Source of the DNA: Hyperoplus lanceolatus
Taxonomy: Eukaryota > Chordata > Actinopteri > Uranoscopiformes > Ammodytidae
NCBI GenBank assembly: GCA_026929865.2
Contig: CM049398.1
Location: forward strand, 21,911,001-21,975,000
DNA: 64,000 nt
Reading direction: 5' to 3'
The notes under the pieces are model-generated. The model searched no databases. It saw only the letters and a program-made list of their open reading frames with translations, and was not told the DNA's origin. The translations under genes and the position numbers were made by a program. This document shows, piece by piece, positions 10,864-23,860 of the stretch (its first letter is position 1; every line of letters starts with the position of its first letter).

Positions 10864-12294
10864 ATATGTCAAATGCAGGCAGTGACACAGGATTCGTAAG
10901 CACAATTGTCCTCTATACTTTTGGTACATTATACCGTAGGGTTTAAGAGCAATGATTAGTCTTGCTGAATATTCAAGAAGAGAAATCAGGATGTTTGTAA
11001 ATCAAAGGGTGAAAGGGTGATTCCTATAGTGAAGTAACCCAAAGATTCGATGGTATACCTGGACATGAAAACGATTATAGATATTAGAATTTCCAATATT
11101 TCAGTGTGTTGGTAACATTTCATAATGGGAAAGTAAAAAAAAAAAAATCTCTATATGTTATAGTGCCATAATAGGTAGTATTTCTGGGTTATAGGGTTAA
11201 ATACAGACTACAGAGAATTGAGTAGCTTTAAAGCCTGACATCATTAAACTCCATTCTGATATCAACTGTATCAAATATTTGTGCCTGACAAGACCATAAG
11301 AAGCAATTTGGGGTGCGTGTCATGTTCTTTTTACAGTCTGTTTAGTCTTGTTTATTTCGATTTTAGCTCAAGCCAACAACCATTGTGCAGGGTCAACAAA
11401 CATTTGACCACACATACAAAGCCTTTCTCTTGTTATCAAAATTCCTGTAGTGAAAAATGGACAGGTCAGGCAGCAAAGCATTAGCAAGGACAGAGAAAAT
11501 AGATTGATAAAGAGTACTACAGACTTTCTGAATGTAAAGATGGCAAAATATAGATTGTAAAATATTTGTAGCTCAACTTCAGAGTAATACGAGTCTAAGA
11601 ATGAACTGAAAAAGACATATAGAGTTTACAGTATATAATCCCTATGACATCAGTTCACACATTATTAGCATTATTGCATATCTACTAAATTGTCCAACAT
11701 TGGCAAAATCACTGCATAAGCTACCAACTTTATTGGATTAAATGTATAATAATGTAAATGCAACTGCATTCTGGTTATGTTCATTTTGATTGGAAACACA
11801 TTTGTAGAACTCAACCATGCTCACTACTACTGGAACAGATAAAATATCTCACATAGATCAATGGAAATACACATTGATCAGTCCCAACGCCATTCTGTCA
11901 GATAATATCTGTATAACACCAATGTGTCATAGTGTTTATGTATACTGTTGATTATTTTGACATGCTGTATAAGCTGTGATACTTAATTGTCATGCTGTCC
12001 AGAAAAACCTTATTTCAGTAACTTGGTTATTGTCACTAGAAATGGGTTAAGCATGTGTGTGCAATGTGCATACATACAGTATAAAGTATTTTAAATAAGT
12101 TTGGCCATACAACAGTGTGCCTGGGATATATAAATGGAAGAAAGAGAGAGAGAGAGAGAGAGACTGTTTATGCAGCATGCTTGGCTGCTGAAGCAGCTAA
12201 CCCCTTGAGCATGAATCCCATCAGGAAAAACACTGAGCACTAAAGCATGCATCACTAACACACAAGCTGCAGGCTTCTGTGTCTTCTTTCAAAT
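10864..12294. other. Intron sequence, no gene seen
   Basis: Part of the intron between window exons 9 and 10. AT-rich, with a short (GA)n run near 12142-12163. No feature supported. Confidence 0.5.
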
Positions 12295-12302
12295 GTACAG
12301 TA

Positions 12303-13130
12303 TAGGGCCCGACCGATATATCGGCCGGCCGATTTAATCGACCGATTATAGCACATCTCCGAAAAATTGGCATCGCCAAAATGGCTGCCGATTTTTTTAT
12401 TTTTTTTATTCCAGCAATCCTGTTGAGTGAGATGCATTGCTGCCCCGGAGGTATCCTTATAGCATATTAACAGCAGCAGCAGGTGTGTTGTAATACATTG
12501 GATTAATTCACACTTGACAGTTCCCCCTGACACCAATAGCAGAGTCATTGGTCATCTCTTGACTGTTAATAGTAGTTGATATTACTATAGTTATTATATA
12601 GAATTTATATAGTGCTTTATTGGAGGTCATTCAAAGACACATTACATCAAACATATAGAAAATCATACTTATAGAAAAAGAAAACAAAATACAGACAAAT
12701 TAAAGATAAGGTTTGGAGTGGAGTCCGGTGTAAGTATGCTTTCTTAAAGAGGTGAGTTTTGAGTTGACTTTTGAATGAGTTTATTTAGTCTGATATGCTA
12801 ATGTTTGGAGGGAGGGAGTTCCAGAGGGTTGGGTGCAGTTACATAAAATGCTTAATGTCTGAGTTTAAAAATGCGTCATGTCACTTTAGACATATTTGTA
12901 ACACTTAATTTTTTTTTGATAATGCATATTTCAATAAATAAAAAGTTCCTGTACCCCTATTGACAGTAACAAGTATTTATATATATTTAAGGGTTCAAAA
13001 AAGTATTTTTTTCAATATATATTTATGAGATTAAAAAAAAAAAAAAAATCGGCCGATTTAATCGTTATCGTAATTTTTCTCAGAAAATAATCGGCATCGG
13101 CACCCAAAAATCCATATCGGTCGGGCCCTA
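12303..13130. mobile_element. hAT-type non-autonomous element (MITE)
   Basis: 828-bp element with terminal inverted repeats (TAGGGCCCGACCGATAT at the left; the right end ATATCGGTCGGGCCCTA is the complement) and a perfect 8-bp target duplication GTACAGTA at 12295-12302 and 13131-13138. An 8-bp duplication with TAGGG-type ends indicates the hAT superfamily. Both subterminal regions are rich in TCGG and CCGAT motifs. No transposase frame is present. The middle (about 12590-12840) looks like a different dispersed repeat captured inside (ATTTATATAGTGCTTTATTGG, then GGAGGGAGTTCCAGAGG). Confidence 0.92.
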
Positions 13131-13586
13131 GTACAGTATATTTGGCTGCATTGTGTATGTAGCTATTATGTATAGAGGCTAAAAAGACACACACAGTCAT
13201 GAATTCACAACATTTCAAACACACAAAGCCCATGCACACCTACACACTCTTGTGAGTATACCATAATCTGATAACATGGCCAACCCCACATCAGAAAGAC
13301 TGAAGTTCAGACACGCATGTCTCCATTCGGTACTAATTCACAGAACAAAACTATTAGTCTATATTCAGGAACTAGTCTCAAAGTACGTAAGTGTATATAC
13401 AAAAGTAAAAGAGTAATGGGCACAGAATGTGTCTCCAAAAATGTGTGGGCGCATGTTTGTGTGTGAAATTGTGAGATATGAGTTAGGTCAACACAAACAA
13501 CAATCTCACCGTATGTTAGAGTGGGAGTATTAAGGAGTTATTCTTTCTATAAATGTATGTGTGTGGTGGTGAATGTGTGTGTGTAC

Positions 13587-13697
13587 CTCATAAGTGATTT
13601 TGAGGCTGGACTGCAGCAGTATGGGAGGAAATCTGGGGTGAACTTCTGCTGTCAGCCAGAGACGGAAGCCTGCTTTGGGACGTAGCACATTTAGCTC
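13587..13697 (-). CDS. dync2h1: DYNC2H1 exon (window exon 9), AAA6
   Basis: 111 bp, phase 0-0, 37 residues from ELNVLRPKAGFRLWLTAEVH to LLQSSLKITYE. Acceptor TTTACAG, donor GTACAC. RLWLTAEVHP is the conserved AAA6 sensor-region motif (RLWLTS/A in other dyneins). Confidence 0.95.
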
Positions 13698-15450
13698 CTG
13701 TAAAGGAAGGACAGAAGACACATTAGACACATTGTGAGAGCATCACAGGAATATGAAAGTAATTTCAGACAAGATAACTTGTGCAGCAGTGTCAGGCTGT
13801 AGATACAGCACTTGGCCGGGGGCTTAATTTCCTGATGCCTCCCAACCCACACAAACATACATAGACATATGCAAATATACTTATTTTTAAAACATTACAC
13901 TCAGTCATTAGTTGGAACACTTAAGACAATACTTTAGTCTTTGTTTGCACACATTGTCCAGACACTATTCCTCACAGGTCCATTGATTTTATAAAGAGAA
14001 TATCTTTTTTAAGGTTGAAAAGGGCTGGAGTCTATCCTAGTATATCCACAAAGACAGACCCCAGCCGGCGGGGCTGAATATAGACACACATGACTAACCG
14101 ATAAGTCCATACAAGAGTGACTTGTCACTAAAAATATATTAATAATCTGATATCTGAAATTTAATCCAAGTGCAAATGTAACTAAACCCAAATATTTGTG
14201 GTTAAAAATAGCATGCTGACACCTTAGGGTCTTGTGTCATCAATTTGTACACTCACACACAAACACTCACGGTGAACTCAAGTCAATGTGTTTCTGCATC
14301 ATTAGGAACCTCATTGATTCTCATGGAAGCACACATGATCACAGAAAATCAAAGAAACTAGACAGGGAAGAGAGGACATCTGCACTGCCAACTTCAATTA
14401 TGAACACTGACCGTTCTCCCTGCCTCTCTTTCCAACTGACCAACTAGTTTAGTGAAGGAGGGAAGGACTGGAGAAACAGATGGCTAAACAATGGCAAAAA
14501 TGTAAAGAAGCCACATTAGGATATCCAGTAAGACAGCTCATATAGGCACAGCTACAGCAACAAAGGAAGTTACCAGAATAAAATAATTTCAACATGCCAA
14601 GTTCCTCTTTCCCCATTTCCCTCCTTTCACATCTACCTAGTCTTTCTTTCCTATTCTTCCCACACCCCCCGCTCCCCTTAATGCATCGGTTTTTCATTAC
14701 AAGCTCGACTGCGGAGGCCCCAACCTCATCAGTTGCTGGACAAAGAGCGAGATACAGAAACAGTGAGAGAAAAAAGGACAGACGGACAGAAAGGGAGTTT
14801 GAGTTACACCACATGAGAGGGGAGTTAAGAGGAAGATAGCCAGGACCTAGATGTGGAAACAAATGGAGAAAAACATAGACAAAATCCCAAAAATGTAAAC
14901 GTGAGGAAATAAGAAAGAGGTGAACGGAGGGAAAGAGGGGAGCTGTAATAAACTACGGTTTTAAGTCGGAGTCTGCGATTAAGGAGAATGCTTGTTGTCA
15001 AAATTAATTTTGTCCAAATCAGTGAATATCTCTTCACAATCCACTTCCTGCTATCCATATTGTGTGTGTGCTGAAAAAAAATCAAGTGCTAATACAAAGC
15101 CTAGGCTCTGTGTATTAACACAGCCTAGGCTCATAGGCAGGGAATAAAAGGGGTCCCATCGTAGCTAGCAACATAGCAGTTTACAGAGCCAAGGCTGTAT
15201 ATTCACACCAGATTTTCTTTCAGTGCACACACAGAACTGAGGAAGCGGATTGGCAGAATCCGCTACCTCTGAAGAAATTTGATTTGCCAATTATTTAAAA
15301 AATTAAAATGAAAAAAACACACATACACACTTATTAATAAAACATACAGAAGGGGACACATGTGCACTTTGGTTGACACGTACACAAATGCACTTGCTAC
15401 AGGCAAAGCAACCATGGCAAACATAGGTATTCCAAGAAACAGACCAAGAA

Positions 15451-15466
15451 ACACACACGCACACGC

Positions 15467-15551
<85 letters not shown>
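15451..15551. repeat. (CA)n microsatellite
   Basis: Long CA run with a few CG interruptions at its left end. It produces overlapping His/Thr and Cys/Val frames that are artefacts. Confidence 0.97.
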
Positions 15552-15553
<2 letters not shown>

Positions 15554-16373
15554 AAGAGAAACAAACAGACATAGTAACAAACAATCACAGCCACAAAAAC
15601 AACGCAGTGAAAAATATGAAATAACAGGTAAAAAGCGAAAATGTGCATGCTAAGAAACGTCATTTTAGATATGGAAATGTTGGCCTGCAAAATGTGTGTG
15701 TGCGTATGTGTTTGTAGATGTGTTGTACTATCATAGATAAACATACTAATACTAATAACTCATAATCGGGATGAAACAAGTTATGAGAAAAATACTTCAA
15801 GAGTACAACATCCTCCACGTTTTCACCGACGTTACTCCCTACCCCCAACTCTACCTACCAGTACCTGGCACTGTGGATTTAAAAGTGACGTGAAGAAATG
15901 TTCGGCTGACTCATTTCACTGGAACGGTTATTTTGACTTATTTTCATGGACCTACAGGATTTATACCACTGGATTTATCCCAGTGGGTTGTTTATTGGAA
16001 ACTTTATTTGACTTATGTATCACATTAGTTTTGGACTTGCAATAGCCCCATTGCTGGATCAATGCATCAAGTATTTTAACTGCATGGTAAACATTTTCTG
16101 TTTATCTTTTGTAATATGTATTTTACCAACCATAGCTCTTGGTGCATGTCTGGTTTTGAATAAATATGTCTGCAGTTTAATATTCTTTTAAACTTAATTG
16201 TAATGCAATGACATTGTGGACTGATGCACAATACCATACACACATACATAACCCCTATAAGGTAACAAAGTCGCCCTCTCACTGAGTTGAAATAGGGTCT
16301 TTTAATTAGTGATTGCAGGATATTAAACATAACCCCTTTCAACCAAAAATAGTAACCACCACACACAGACACA

Positions 16374-16403
16374 CAGACACGCACGCACGCACGCACGCAC
16401 GCA

Positions 16404-16499
<96 letters not shown>
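16374..16499. repeat. (CA)n microsatellite abutting a splice donor
   Basis: CACG repeats at the left grade into about 48 pure CA units. On the transcribed strand the TG run starts seven bases after the donor GT of the exon at 16508-16633. Confidence 0.97.
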
Positions 16500-16502
<3 letters not shown>

Positions 16503-16507
16503 CCTAC

Positions 16508-16633
16508 TTTTTCCAGGAGGGGTAGCCATGTAGTGACAAGGTGAAGGTTTTTCAGGCAAAGCCAATCTCCGTTTCGAGAACATTCTCTGAGGGTAGCTAA
16601 GGCCACACCAGCTTGTCCCTGACCCATGGAGAT
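16508..16633 (-). CDS. dync2h1: DYNC2H1 exon (window exon 8), AAA6
   Basis: 126 bp, phase 0-0, 42 residues from ISMGQGQAGVALATL to TTWLPLLEK, with NGDWLCLKNLHLV, the dynein AAA6 Walker-B-like strand region. Acceptor TCTAG, donor GTAGGT. About 48 TG dinucleotides begin seven bases after the donor GT in the transcript. Confidence 0.95.
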
Positions 16634-17676
16634 CTAGACAGACAGAGAGAGTTGGGGAGGTGGGAGGGGGCGAGAAACAAACGCAGTGGGATGGAAAATG
16701 TGATTCTACATTGTCATTTTTCAGAAGCTGGGGGCAGATAATTTGATTCCGAATCCTAATACATCTCTCTCCTCAGTGGGACAAACTGTGAAATAGCAGC
16801 AAAGTCAGATTCCTAATGTGATTTTGTTTTCAACACATAGCGGCCAGTCACTCTTACTAATCTGATTTATGACTTTTGATTCAAGTATTTTAACACATTT
16901 ACAGTAAAGTTATAGGTTGCACAGCTATGCAATGTGCAATGCAGTGTGGACATCTTTAGTGCCCCTATGGGTTCACTTATATAATTGGTTGTAGTTTAAT
17001 GTTGTTTCTATGAACTGTCTGATTAAATCCTTGGATAAAACACATATTAGCAATGAAGTCAAATACATGTGAGCTCTAAAAAGTCTGCTGCTTGTGATTT
17101 GTGATTGTTAGGGTCACACACTTAAAGAAAGAAAATCTAAAATCTGTGAACATAAGAGAATTTCTTCTGAAAGTTCTTAAATATAACTATAATACAAAAT
17201 GTCAGTCATTTCAATCAGAAAGATGGGCCAACAACTGTACTGAAGGAAAACGTCACTCAATCAACGGTATGGCTCTTCCCATTTCAGAGGTACAGTTGAT
17301 TTACCATACTGTATATCAGCGCTGATTGAAAATAACATTTTCTTAGTGAGATACATATTAGGTGGGTTTTGGTCTTTTCAGGGGAATTGTTGTGATTACC
17401 AAGTTACAAAAATATTTAATAATAACGACATTGTTCTCAAATAGCTTTATATTAACCACATATTGAATAACAGCAGATGGCTGAACATTATTAAGAGATA
17501 TGCCTCACAACTGTGTTAAAATACAATATTCAAAAAACCGGAACTCTTATTGCTCCTATTTAGGTGCAACATAGACTATCCAGATGTGATCTTGGTATTT
17601 TGTTGAAAAAATAAAAAAAATCCCCCCATTTGCTTAGTGGCTATGACTTTTCCCATTGGATCCTGTTATCCTTTAC
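16634..17676. other. Intron between window exons 7 and 8, no gene seen
   Basis: 1,043 bp of unique-looking AT-rich sequence with no supported feature. Confidence 0.5.
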
Positions 17677-17837
17677 CTCGTGATAGTTTTCCCTTCCCAC
17701 TGTTTCAGCTGCCAGTTCTGCAAGCTCCTGGGATGGGTCTGCCCCTGGAGAGATGATGATCAACACCGGCTCCCACTCCAATGTCTCAGTGTAGAGACGC
17801 CGCAGGTTCAGAGGAGGGGGGGAGAGCTCTTTCATAC
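17677..17837 (-). CDS. dync2h1: DYNC2H1 exon (window exon 7), AAA6
   Basis: 161 bp. It completes the split glycine codon from the exon 33 kb upstream and ends in phase 0; 54 residues including MKELSPPPLNLRRLY and VLIIISPGADPSQEL. Acceptor CTGCAG, donor GTAAAG. The LIIISPGADPS stretch is the AAA6 strand and loop conserved in all dynein heavy chains. Confidence 0.96.
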
Positions 17838-18521
17838 CTGCAGTAAAAAAAAAGAGAGCAGAAAGTAAGAGAATGAAGGGTGTGCAAGCCATGTTGGTGC
17901 ATTTAACTTGAAGTTGATATGATACTCAAAGTAGAAGTGGCTGGATATAGTGCACAGACAGAGAACACCAGGAGGGGACTAGTGTGGGAGACAAGAGGGA
18001 GGACATAAACAGGGAGGGGTAGACAGTCCCCAAAGGGGGTTGATGGGAAAGGGAGGTTGGGTAAAAAAAAAAGGAGTAGAAGACGGAAAGCAGGAGGAAG
18101 ACAATGATGGAGAAAAGGGAGAGAGGGCATAAGAGGAATACTCTGAGAGAGATTAGGAGGGTGATGTGCTGTGCATACTGAGTGCTAGGTATGCAGCAGT
18201 ATTCATACATAGCAGAAGAATACCTTGTCAGCCCCCTGGTGTTGAGAAGCCAGGCTCCTGGTGTATATATTCAAGTGTGTGTGTGTGTTTGTGTGTCTGC
18301 ATGTGAGCATTTCCTCACTGAGCATTAGGCTCTAATCCTGCTGTAATATATTCAGTCGCATATCAGATAGGAGTTAATAGTGACACACAAGTGGAAACAG
18401 GCACACACAATGGCTGTGTTTAAAATTCTATTGAGAGGCTATTCAGACATGTATCAGCAGATATATCTTTCAGACACAGAAACACACGCATATGTATGTA
18501 ATGCACAGGCGAACGCACAGA

Positions 18522-18555
18522 CGCGCACACACACACACACACGCGTGCACACACA
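18522..18555. repeat. (CA)n microsatellite
   Basis: Short CA run with CGCG interruptions. Confidence 0.85.
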
Positions 18556-18767
18556 GAGTGCTGTCTTTTCTGGTTAAGACCATTGCGTCAACTTGAACAT
18601 TATTTTAGGGTGCAATCTGCTGCAGTCATGCATGCGCACAAGTCTTGGTAGATAACATCTCGGAGCGACCTTTAGCTGCATCACCATGGAAACACTAAGT
18701 CATCACTAAGTCGAAAAACAGTCATCTGACCACAGGGTTTTTATGTCGGACTGCATTATTTTATGTT

Positions 18768-19023
18768 GGGGCGACTGTGGCTCAGTTGGTAGAGCGGGTC
18801 GGCTGATGATCAAAGGGTTGGAGGTTCGATCCCCGCCCTGCCCTGTGTCATAGTTGTTGTGTCCTTGGGCAAGACACTTCACCCACCTTGCCTCGTGTGA
18901 ATGTCAATAGTTAGCCTGCTATCGGTGTATGAATGGTAACATGTAAATGGGAACAGGTCTCCCTTGCAAAAGAGTCTTAGGACTCAATGGGATATACCTG
19001 TATAAATAAAGGTTTAAAAAAAA
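18768..19023 (+). mobile_element. V-SINE family short interspersed element
   Basis: The head is tRNA-like with an A box (TGGCTCAGTTGGTAGAGCG) and a B box (GGTTCGATCCC), forming an internal pol III promoter. The body has TGTCCTTGGGCAAGACACTT, the central domain conserved in vertebrate V-SINEs. The 3' end TATAAATAAAGGTTT runs into an A-rich tail. Complete in structure; no clear target duplication. Confidence 0.88.
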
Positions 19024-19505
19024 GGGTCGTTTATAGAACGCGCGCGTGCAGAAATACATGCACAACTACCTTTGACATGGTCAGGTAATCAGTATTCTTG
19101 CTGCAGACCAGCATCCTCCATCTGTGTGTGAATAGCAAATTTCACCTTGGCTTTTATGACACACAATCAGGGCAGAGAGGAGAAAAGGAATGGATAGTGC
19201 CTCAGTCTGCCTATGGTTCAAACACTGCTTCTTGGAGGAAACACTGAATGGCTGAGAATTATTGAACATATTTTTGGTCACAGACAAAACTTACTGGAAT
19301 GCAGGCACTTAGGTCTTTCTACTGAATTGAGATCACTGTAATTAGAAGGAATCAGTTGCATTCAATTCTGATTGATTGTTTAAACAAAAGAGGGTGTCTT
19401 GGCTGATAATTGATAAGACAGAGAAACAGCGATGTTGTTCATGCATGTGAAGGAGGGTTTGTATTTTTAAGAAGTAGAGTAAGTAAGCCAGTGAGCAAGC
19501 ACAGG

Positions 19506-19506
<1 letters not shown>

Positions 19507-19591
<85 letters not shown>

Positions 19592-19600
19592 GTGTTTGTG
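19507..19600. repeat. (TG)n microsatellite
   Basis: About 40 TG units, nearly pure. Confidence 0.97.
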
Positions 19601-20178
19601 TTCACCCAGTAATGCCTGCGCGAGTGAGCATTGCCCAGGCCTGGATTGGAGGGATTGAGTGAGATTAGTTGTAAAAGGATTACAGACCATGCCTCATTAG
19701 CATACTGATGTACAGCCAAAAACTCATACACACACAAAATCTTCTTCTTTCTGTTCTTTTTTATCTGTCTGCCTCTCGCTCTCCCATTCAAACACTTGTC
19801 TCGCCCACATCATACATCCGTACACACACGACACCTTCGCCAATGGGTTCATGTGGCGTTCAAGGACTGTGAGGACTGTCTCTCTATCAGGATAGAGTAA
19901 ATGTCTGCCCACAGACAAACAGGAAGAAACAGATGAGTCATACATTTGCTTTTGTGCAAGCTTATAGAATAGAAATATAACACTGGTATCTTAAAGGAAT
20001 AAGAATGGTTCATGACGGTGGTTATTGTTTCACCCTTTTCATAATTGACACTTAGCCTTGCTGATGCAGTAGGTTGCGGAAACTTGTTAAGTCTCAACTG
20101 AAAATGAATAAAGGGTGAATGGTGATGAGTTTAAAAGCTAAACTTCATGTCAACTCAACAATTAAAGTTTATAGTTAA

Positions 20179-21338
20179 TAGGGATGAGCCCGAATCCGAA
20201 TATGTATTCGGATAAGCACGGATAATGAGTTAGATACGGATACAGATAATTTCCGAATAGTCCCGTTATTATTCGGGGATTTTTTTATTTTTTTTATTAT
20301 GCGCTTAATTGACGCAGCGCGTTCCGCCTCAATGACACAACAGGTAGAATGACACTAACAGCTGTTCTGTGGTGGACATGAGAGGACCGGGCGCGTCCCG
20401 TGACCCGCGGTCTCTCTCTTTTTATCCACTGATAAACGCAGCGCGTTCGCCCTTTCCCTCGAATAGAAGGTTCTACCGGTCGCATTCGCTGCCGTTTTTA
20501 TTTGAGTTTCCTCGTAACCCGCTGCTATGGCAGAGAAGAGACGAACCGATGGAATATGCTGCACCCCGAGTCACCGTCAGCCCTTCCCCGATGTAGGCTA
20601 TTTACATTCTCTAGGCCTACTGCTTAAACTCTTTTAAACATCACAACGTTTCCATCAAACTGATGCTTAGGACCTGTACTTTTTCAGCTGTCAATCAGTG
20701 CGTAGACGCCTAGGCCTACTTCAGGACCTATACAATAAAAATCGGAAACTGCAAACTTGACACATTGAAATCACGTATGGCTTTGTGGAAAGGCTAAAAT
20801 ATTATTTGGGGTTTATGAGATTGGCACGTTGATACAGATTGTTCCTAAACCTTAGTTTAGTAAAACAAATGTAAAAAAAGAGCGATAGGGAGAGATAGAG
20901 ATAAAAAAATCATGAAATACAGCTGTATTTTCCCCAGTTAAAGGGAGACCTTAATTAAGTTAAAAGTAAAACACTGGCCCTCATTTACTAACAGTGAGAA
21001 GCCTATGCACAGATTTGGGCTGTTATTTATCAATATTTTCGTTCCCTGAATTTCTTGAGATGAAAAGGTAGAAATATATCTGACTTTTTGACTTATATTT
21101 CAACATTACATCAATTTGATGCTTTAAAGGGACAACAATTGCATTGACAATGAATATTAGTTTAGAAAATCAATGTCGGCGTGACTTCCTTTAATGTAGG
21201 CTAATGTAAAAGAAACTTCCGGTATACGCCACGCCCACTTCTTCTTGTGTATCCGGATACAGATACAGATACAGATAATTTTGTTGGTTGAACAGATACA
21301 GATACAGATACAGATAATGACGTCTCCGCACACCCCTA
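20179..21338. mobile_element. hAT-type non-autonomous element
   Basis: 1,160-bp element with ends TAGGGATGAGCC and GGTGTGCGGAGACG read from the right end, and a perfect 8-bp target duplication ATAGTTAA at 20171-20178 and 21339-21346. Subterminal GATACA repeats (GATACGGATACAGATA at the left; runs of CAGATA at 21256-21316 on the right) resemble transposase-binding arrays. No transposase frame. It sits at the left edge of the tRNA-Met repeat array. Confidence 0.9.
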
Positions 21339-22584
21339 ATAGTTAAAGACCATATGTTATGGACAAAAGCTGCGTAATTAGTAAATGAGTGGATGTTGTA
21401 TTCACATCGTTTTGTCAACTGTTTTTCATTGTCGGTATTGAGCAAGGCAAATGGGTATGGATCACTTTCAAAATGTGAGAAGAGCTTTTACAGCATCATT
21501 GGTAGAGTAGAGACATTTAAATAACACAAGCAACTCAACAGTGTGATCACTCTTCACAGTCACAATCTATGTTTTTTCATGCCTCGTTAGCTCAAACTTC
21601 CGTTAACTCTAAACTGAAAATGGAGAATAGCAAGAAGTTTTGAAAAATTTGAACATCTCAAATCAATTATCAATTATCTATCAATTTGTGAACAAAGCTC
21701 TAACTGAGTTGTTGGCGCAGTAGGCAGATGATTTGAAGTAAAATAAGAAATTCACAGTGTGTACACTTTTCAGAATTCAGGCAGGCGTTTTAAAGTGAGA
21801 TGACAACGCCAAACAATGTGCTAGTCACTTTGTTAAAGGTAAAGTGCCAATAGTTTGCATGACAATAAACAACAGTTGATGTAGAAGATCAAAGAACTTA
21901 ACAGAGTCCTCATGTGAGGCAGTTACAACTACAAGCAGTGTGTCTGTCACAGTGAACAGTTGACCCTTTAGTTAACATTAGCGAGAAGTATGTTGGTACT
22001 TATAGAAAGTTGAAAACATGAGTTCCAAGTCAATTAAGCAATTCCACTCTATTGGAAAATAAAGACCCTCTGATGGGGAAGAAAGCTGCAAATTTAGTAA
22101 ATGAGTGGATGGTGTGTGAACATCGTTTCGATACTTTTTTTCATTGTCAATAGCGATCCAAAGGTTACTGGGTATCAGCCAACCCTAAAAATGTGAGAAA
22201 ATATAACACCCGCCAAATGCGGGGTACATTTATTCTAAGCGGGACGTAGTTTATTGAGACCACCGGCCACTGGCTGGTGGAAGATATGTGCTCTGCCTGC
22301 TTTTCTAGCGACTGATACACTTATGTCACCACTGGCAATGCCCGGGACACGGCTTTCTACTTTAAAAAAACATTAATTATAGCACATAGCAGTAAAGTTT
22401 CCGTTACTACAAACAGAGCATTTCTCAAGGCTGCGGCTTCACATTAAAAGCATTTGACTGATGCGACAGCCATTTCAATGATGCGACAGCCATTTCAATG
22501 ACTGTGTGACACTGATTTGAAGGCTTCATCTGTTTCTGTGTCCCACTTTCATAGACGGGTTACATTTAAGCATGCATAAGCTAA

Positions 22585-23556
22585 TGCCTCGTTTCCACCG
22601 AGTAGAGCGGGTCGGATCGGAGCGGCTCAGAGCGGGACAGCTCACTTTTAAGAATCTCTGTGTTGTTTCCACCGCCGACCCTACCCTTACTGGTAGGGCG
22701 GGGTTTAGGCTGGACTGTGATAGCCGCCGCCAGAATGTGGGTCAAACTATCGGGCTGTGGAACAACTGTGGTCAAGCCAGCGGTCTCTTGTTTTTGCTTG
22801 GTCAAACCAGCCGCTTCTTTATTTATTCCCCCCCGTGTTGTGAGCACAGAGACGGCTCGGTGCAACTGATAGAGACAGTGAGCGAACAGCGCTGGCTGCG
22901 GCAGCTACGTGACATCGTAGCAGTGGGACACAGTGTAGCCAACTGATTCATTTAATGACGAGGAAAAACACCACACAATAAACAGTGCCGCGCTCATATT
23001 TTCGCCAAAACTCTCTTCACTCTAGCCGAGGTGACTACAAACGGAGGAAATGATTCAAACCAGCCGCTTCTTTATTTATTCCCCCCGTGTTGTTGTGAGC
23101 ATGTATTTACAACTATCTATGGCGTAAACACACAGAGACGGCTCGGCGCAACTCATAGAGACAGTGAGCGAACAGTGCTGGCTGCGGCAGCTACGTGACT
23201 ATGGGACACAGTGTAACCAACTGATTAATTTATTGACGAGGAGAAACACCACACAATAAACAGAGCTGTGCTTACATTTTCGCCAAAACACAAGACTATC
23301 TTCACTCTTGCCGAGATGACTACACATGGCGGAAATTATTCTTTCCACCAATCAAATGACGGCAGTGTGTAGCTCCGCCTTTTAGGCACCCTTTCAGGCG
23401 GCTAGTACCCCTACGGAGGAGTACTGAGATTTGGAGCGACTCAGAGCGGTTAGGTGCGCTTAAACCGTACCCTACCCAACTTTTGGCAAATGAAAAGCCA
23501 AACTACCGGGCCGAACCGCTCCGATCCGACCCGCTCTACTCGGTGGAAACGAGGCA
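22585..23556. mobile_element. PIF/Harbinger-like non-autonomous element
   Basis: 972-bp element with inverted ends TGCCTCGTTTCCACCGAGTA (long, about 45 bp of near-perfect match) and 3-bp target duplication TAA (22582-22584 and 23557-23559), as expected for PIF/Harbinger. Inside, a segment starting AAACCAGCCGCTTC is duplicated with a period of 253 bp (22804 and 23057). No transposase frame. Inserted in a tRNA-array unit. Confidence 0.8.
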
Positions 23557-23860
23557 TAATACCTGCTTCCTACGGGCAGTGCACTAGTTTAAAAAACACA
23601 AGGAACTCCACAGTCTGCACAATCAATCTCAATACATGGTTCTTCACGCCTTGTTAGCTCAAAAACACGTCAACTCTATAGTGAAAATCAGCAAGAAGTT
23701 TTTGAAATATTCGAACATCCCAAGATTTACGCATATAGGACATATCTGTACATTTGTGAAAAAAGCTCCAACTGTGTTGTTGGAACACTTTATTTAACCT
23801 AGTTAAATAAGAAATTCACAGTGTGTACCCTCTTCTAAATGACAAACTATTATTTTTCAG

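Larger units (their letters stand above)
13698..16507. other. Intron between window exons 8 and 9, no gene seen
   Basis: 2,810 bp. Contains two long CA microsatellites (15451-15551 and 16374-16499) and no recognisable gene. Confidence 0.55.

Noticed and set aside
15263..15744. Long overlapping reading frames rich in Cys/Val or His/Thr on both strands
   Set aside because: They are translations of the (CA)n/(TG)n microsatellite. The same holds at 2826, 6216, 9692, 16313, 19410, 47195, 47979-48481 and 49035.
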